Source of the DNA: an uncultured Chlorobiaceae bacterium
Lineage (GTDB): Bacteria > Bacteroidota > Chlorobiia > Chlorobiales > Chlorobiaceae
Direction of reading: 5' to 3'
DNA: 8,683 bases
Assembly (NCBI GenBank): GCA_903917955.1
Contig: CAIXCO010000349.1
Coordinates: 1 to 8,683, forward strand
The notes beneath the pieces are model-generated. The model saw nothing but the letters and a program-made list of their open reading frames with translations, was not told where the DNA came from and ran no database searches. The translations under genes were made by a program, and so were the position numbers. Shown one piece after another: positions 6,272 through 8,683 of this stretch (positions within the stretch are counted from its first letter, which is position 1; every line of letters begins with the position of its first letter).

Positions 6272-6294
6272 GAATCGTTGCATGACTGTAACCA

Positions 6295-6324
6295 TTGCCC
6301 AACACTATTTTGCTTCATTATAAT
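6295..6324 (+). promoter_or_regulatory. Putative promoter of the acyltransferase operon
   Basis: TTGCCC (6295-6300) and a consensus TATAAT (6319-6324) are separated by 18 bases. The predicted transcript would have a leader of about 45 bases before the GTG at 6377. This is the best sigma-70-type promoter in the window. Confidence 0.6.
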
Positions 6325-6376
6325 TGTGTAGTTCAAGGTTCTCCGGCCTCATTGTACGGGTAAACAAAAGAGTCTT

Positions 6377-7168
6377 GTGAAAAATAATTGCAAACATTTT
6401 TTCAAGCCGCTGCCATTCTTGACCCCAAGCAGGGCTCTTTTGCTGAGGATTTTTATGCTGCCCAATTTTCTGTTAAGCAGGGCTTACGGTCTGGAGAATC
6501 TTTCCGGAGCCGGGAGCGCGACCATTTATGTTTTTAACCACAATAATTCTCTTGAAACGCTGATGGTGCCAGCGCTGCTCATGTATCATCTCGGTGGTAA
6601 CAGCATCAGCTTCGTCATTGACTGGATGTACGGCAAAGTGCCCATTCTTGCCTCTTTGATGAATTTGATCGATCCCGTCTATGTCTATCATAAACGCTCC
6701 TGGCTGCCTTTTATAGAAGCAGCCAGGCCTGCGGCGCCCTCCGCTGATACGATAGAGCGTTGCGTAGAGAAACTTCGTACTGGCCGCAGCATCGGTATTT
6801 TTCCAGAAGGAAAGCGCAACCGCGATCCAGAAAATCTGGTCAGGGGAAAATTGGGCGTAGGTCATATCGCCTTGCAGAGCGGAGTACCTGTTATTCCTGT
6901 TGGAATTGATTTCATCAGCAGAATAACCAAAAGAAAAATTCCTGTGCTCGGTAGAACAATCGTCAGGATAGGTCGACCAATGGAGTTTCAGCAGCAGTCG
7001 GAGGCATATTGTTCCCTGATGCCTTCTCTTTCGGGTTCAAGCAGGTCGCACGCTGAACTGAATCAGATGGCCGCCGAGGTTACCCATGAGATCATGCTTT
7101 GTCTTGCTGAACTTTCCGGCAAACGATACGGCGAACCTTTTCCCCGGAAGAGATACTGTTTTTCTTGA
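6377..7168 (+). CDS. PlsC-like acyltransferase with HX4E motif
   Basis: The 263-residue protein belongs to the lysophosphatidic acid acyltransferase (PlsC, LPLAT) superfamily, which transfers acyl groups from acyl-ACP or acyl-CoA to lysolipids at the membrane. Motif I reads FNHNNSLETL: His55 is followed by Glu60, so it is HX4E rather than the usual HX4D. Motif III is FPEGKRNR (142-149) and motif IV VPVIPVGI (170-177). Its length is normal for the family. A moderately hydrophobic segment at about 18-34 may anchor it. The start is GTG at 6377 with a weak AAGAG nearby; the next Met is residue 27. It is first in an operon with a GNAT-fold protein 23 bases on. Such a pair resembles OlsA/OlsB of ornithine lipid synthesis, so a lysoaminolipid acceptor is as possible as lysophosphatidate. 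Confidence 0.85.
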   Translation: MKNNCKHFFKPLPFLTPSRALLLRIFMLPNFLLSRAYGLENLSGAGSATIYVFNHNNSLETLMVPALLMYHLGGNSISFVIDWMYGKVPILASLMNLIDPVYVYHKRSWLPFIEAARPAAPSADTIERCVEKLRTGRSIGIFPEGKRNRDPENLVRGKLGVGHIALQSGVPVIPVGIDFISRITKRKIPVLGRTIVRIGRPMEFQQQSEAYCSLMPSLSGSSRSHAELNQMAAEVTHEIMLCLAELSGKRYGEPFPRKRYCFS

Positions 7169-7191
7169 AAAACCATAAAAAAGGAGCAGTG

Positions 7192-7854
7192 ATGTCGAGT
7201 GTAACCGTTCTTCGGATTGAAAGTGCTGGTGATCGTATCAGCGCTCTTGACGTTATCAGGCAGGTCTTTTGTGAAGAGAAAAACTGGATTAGCACCATTC
7301 AGAACCAGATTCCTGATGAGCTTGCTGGTGACACCAGTTTTTCATGGTTTTTGGCAACCGTCAACGGGAGGCCAGCCGGTGTGCTTCGTCTGCTCTATGA
7401 CCCCTCTTTTGACCTTCCCGAAGAGTACGATGTGAAGTTCATGCCGGGCATTACTGTCGAAAAGCTGAAAAGCGCAGGGCGATATGTAGAAATCGGACGG
7501 TTTATGATTCTTGAAGAGTTTCGCAGAAAACCCAAGGTAGCCCTTAGGCTCATGCGTGCTGCCACTGAAGAGGTTATCGAGCGTGATTACACGCATTTTA
7601 TTACGGATGTGTTTGAAGGTGAGGCGCATTCACCCCTGAGCTTTCATACCAGAGTCCTTGGTTTTGAAGTGGTGGGAAAGCATTTGTTTGGCGAGTTGAA
7701 TTGCAGCTCAACCCGTATTATCCTGATGCTCGACATTCTTAAGCTTTACAGTCGCATCAAAGACAGCAGAAGCAGGATTTATAGCGAATTGATCGAGGGT
7801 CTCAGGGGAATTTTTGAACGCAAAGCCGCTCTGGCACAGATGACAAGGGGGTGA
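7192..7854 (+). CDS. GNAT-fold acyltransferase, N-acyl amino acid synthase-like
   Basis: The start is ATG at 7192, with AAGGAG (7181-7186) five bases upstream; an in-frame TTG at 7165 overlaps the previous stop but lacks such a site. The 220-residue product reads like a GNAT fold: an N-terminal helix region with FCEEKNW (26-32), WFLATVNGRPAGVLRL (52-67), the central strand YVEIGRFMILEEFRR (98-112), a helix ALRLMRAATEEVIERDYTHF (117-136), and a LGFEVVG strand (156-162). The acetyl-CoA loop R/QxxGxG/A is absent (RRKPKVALRL instead). That, with EIGRF before the helix, recalls the OlsB, FeeM and LuxI-like branch that takes long acyl chains from acyl carrier protein. Placed 23 bases after a PlsC-like gene, it may N-acylate an amino acid or amine for a lipid. 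The exact acceptor cannot be read. The tail (about 185-220) is charged and helical. Confidence 0.72.
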   Translation: MSSVTVLRIESAGDRISALDVIRQVFCEEKNWISTIQNQIPDELAGDTSFSWFLATVNGRPAGVLRLLYDPSFDLPEEYDVKFMPGITVEKLKSAGRYVEIGRFMILEEFRRKPKVALRLMRAATEEVIERDYTHFITDVFEGEAHSPLSFHTRVLGFEVVGKHLFGELNCSSTRIILMLDILKLYSRIKDSRSRIYSELIEGLRGIFERKAALAQMTRG

Positions 7855-7909
7855 AATGAGCGTTGACGATGTGGTTTGTATTCGTTATTACCAATAAACG
7901 GAGTGCTGT

Positions 7910-8170
7910 ATGTTGCGACTTGATGAATTGAGGGCAGAAATAAAAGGTGAGTTTTTTTTGCAGGAAGAATTGAAAAATCATGATGTCAAAAAAGTTGAGG
8001 CTCTGGCAGATATCATTATCAAGCCTGCCGCAAAAAAAGATTTGTTGAAACTTCTGCATTTGCTTGAAAAATCTGGCCATCCCCATATCGTCATCAATTC
8101 AAAAGGTCGGGTAATCTTTCCCGACAAACGCTTTCACGGCGCTGTTGTTGTTACTGATTTGAAACTGTAG
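7910..8170 (+). CDS. 86-residue protein resembling part of an FAD-binding domain
   Basis: The start is ATG at 7910, with CGGAG six to seven bases upstream. Residues 35-86 (DIIIKPAAKKDLLKLLHLLE, then a SGHPHIVINSKGRVIFPDKR segment, then FHGAVVVTDLKL) follow the first half of FAD_binding_4/MurB-type domains: a P..xxDLxxLLxLxxxxGxP unit, a strand, then the x-F-GAVV-DL strand. In those enzymes the strand is followed by a GGGSN-like pyrophosphate loop; here it reads INSKGRV, so the loop is degenerate, and the protein ends before the rest of the fold. Residues 1-34 are a charged helix-rich lead. It may be a stand-alone half domain, a partner protein, or the remnant of a longer oxidoreductase. It is 55 bases after the GNAT gene and probably in the same operon. 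Confidence 0.6.
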   Translation: MLRLDELRAEIKGEFFLQEELKNHDVKKVEALADIIIKPAAKKDLLKLLHLLEKSGHPHIVINSKGRVIFPDKRFHGAVVVTDLKL

Positions 8171-8479
8171 GGGATTTCAGTAATTCAACATGTCAGCTCG
8201 GAAATGGATTGCTCCTGTGGTCAGAGCGTGCTTTATAAAAAGTTGAACTATCGGTATCTTTCGCTACAGTATTCAGTGTTTGCTGAAATATTGTCTGCAA
8301 ACTCTGTTTTTTTGTTTAAATGTGTTGATTATGCTATCATTGGCATTAAGAAAAAATTTGCAAGTGTAAAAAATGGCTTTTTTTTGCGAACTATGACAAG
8401 CCCAATCAATGCACAAGGAAAGCGCTCTTTTTTGCAGCACAACTTGCAAACAGCACAAACATTAACAGGTTAAAACGCT
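8171..8479. other. Intergenic region with repeated TTGCAA-like words
   Basis: About 310 bases lie between the FAD-domain-like gene and the repeat protein. Frames exist on both strands but have poor composition and no ribosome sites. The AT-rich right half holds TTGCAA (8358-8363), TTGCGAAC (8384-8391), TTGCAG (8432-8437) and TTGCAAAC (8444-8451), plus CTGCAAAC at 8295-8302 and CAGCACAA twice, 16 bases apart (8435 and 8451). This region must hold the promoter of the next gene, but I cannot place its boxes with confidence. Confidence 0.45.
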
Positions 8480-8683
8480 ATGGAAAAAGCAAAGAAAGTG
8501 CGAGCCAGGCAGGTCACTCTTGCCAGGAAGGGTTCGAAAAGTGACTTGCTTGTTTTGCGAGTTGTTTCAGATCCCACCAAGCAGGCAATTCGTACCTTGA
8601 AGGTCATGAAGGGTGATTGGCCCGGTTCACGAATGGCTTTAACTTGCGTCAAGAAGGTCAAAAAAAGTGACTGGCCCGGTTCA
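8480..8683 (+). CDS. Lys-rich protein with internal DWPGS repeats, incomplete
   Basis: From ATG at 8480 the frame stays open for 68 codons to the window end. The product begins MEKAKKVRARQVTLARKGSK and is strongly basic. It repeats a motif: KGSKSDLLVLR (17-27), KVMKGDWPGSR (41-51) and KVKKSDWPGS (59-68). The last two are 18 residues apart and the first is 24 before the second. The matching DNA is also repeated (8600-8629 and 8654-8683). I do not recognise the family; a basic repeat protein binding nucleic acid or a polyanion is a guess. The ribosome site is weak (AGG about ten bases upstream). The opposite strand is also open here and carries the mirrored repeat, so the coding strand is not fully settled, but the ATG, intergenic position and Lys-rich start favour this one. 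Confidence 0.5.
   Translation, partial: MEKAKKVRARQVTLARKGSKSDLLVLRVVSDPTKQAIRTLKVMKGDWPGSRMALTCVKKVKKSDWPGS
8600..8683 (+). repeat. Direct repeat with 54-base period
   Basis: The 30-base unit at 8600-8629 recurs at 8654-8683, starting AAGGTC and ending TGGCCCGGTTCA, with most differences in the middle. The period of 54 bases equals 18 codons and keeps the frame. The second unit ends exactly at the window edge, so the array probably continues beyond it. Confidence 0.65.

Noticed and set aside
5840..6331. 163-codon plus-strand frame across the transporter gene and into the promoter region
   Set aside because: It is antisense to the transporter and reads as His/Lys/Gln-rich shadow sequence. 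It would also cover both divergent promoters.
6473..6865. 130-codon minus-strand frame opposite the acyltransferase
   Set aside because: It lies opposite motifs I and III of the PlsC-like protein and shows no own family features.
7856..7897. Thirteen-residue ORF (MSVDDVVCIRYYQ) between the GNAT gene and the FAD-domain-like gene
   Set aside because: It starts one base after the GNAT stop, so could be reached by reinitiation, but it is too short to support and has no similarity that I recognise.
8204..8473. 89-codon plus-strand frame and an overlapping minus-strand frame at 8273-8458
   Set aside because: Both lie in AT-rich intergenic DNA, lack ribosome sites and have unbalanced composition; neither looks like a protein.
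8470..8661. Minus-strand frame through the repeat-protein region
   Set aside because: It is open and mirrors the repeat, but it lacks a good start inside the window and ends in a Phe/Ala-rich tail. The plus strand has an ATG after an intergenic gap. Not fully excluded.
1..8683. tRNA, rRNA, CRISPR array, insertion sequence or replication origin
   Set aside because: I found no cloverleaf arms, no regularly spaced identical repeats with spacers, no transposase-like protein with terminal repeats and no DnaA-box cluster.

Overview
The window is bacterial: dense genes, short intergenic gaps, Shine-Dalgarno sites, and several GTG or TTG starts. Base composition is moderate, with AT-rich intergenic stretches. 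The mix of an ornithine decarboxylase/homospermidine synthase pair, PlsC-like and GNAT acyltransferases and a DUF6794-like family would fit a green sulfur bacterium (Chlorobiaceae). That placement is an impression from protein style only; no rRNA or marker gene is present.

Layout. Positions 1-83 hold the start of an unrecognised minus-strand gene cut by the window edge. Positions 84-682 are AT-rich, with one doubtful minus-strand ORF (287-523). A plus-strand two-gene polyamine operon follows: homospermidine synthase (683-2140) and a fold-III PLP decarboxylase, best read as ornithine decarboxylase (2156-3349). Its last codons form a very strong hairpin. A minus-strand cluster of small genes fills 3466-4557: two paralogous DUF6794-like proteins flank an 86-aa protein and a 49-aa ORF. 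Next on the minus strand is a divergent SLC13/DASS-type membrane transporter (4718-6196). From the shared divergent promoter region (6197-6376), a plus-strand operon reads a PlsC-like acyltransferase (6377-7168), a GNAT-fold acyltransferase (7192-7854) and an 86-aa protein resembling the front part of an FAD-binding (MurB/FAD_binding_4) domain (7910-8170). The window ends in a Lys-rich protein with internal repeats (8480 onward, incomplete).

Function. The first operon should turn ornithine into putrescine and then homospermidine. The second looks like a lipid or N-acyl amino acid acylation unit: one O-acyltransferase-like and one N-acyltransferase-like enzyme, as in the OlsA/OlsB logic of ornithine lipids. 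The sequence does not prove the acceptor. The most unusual points are an HX4E instead of HX4D motif in the PlsC-like protein, the half-sized FAD-domain protein beside it, an SHT in place of the first SNT motif of the transporter, the hairpin in the decarboxylase 3' end, the duplicated DUF6794 genes, and a roughly 40-bp element shared by two distant intergenic regions.
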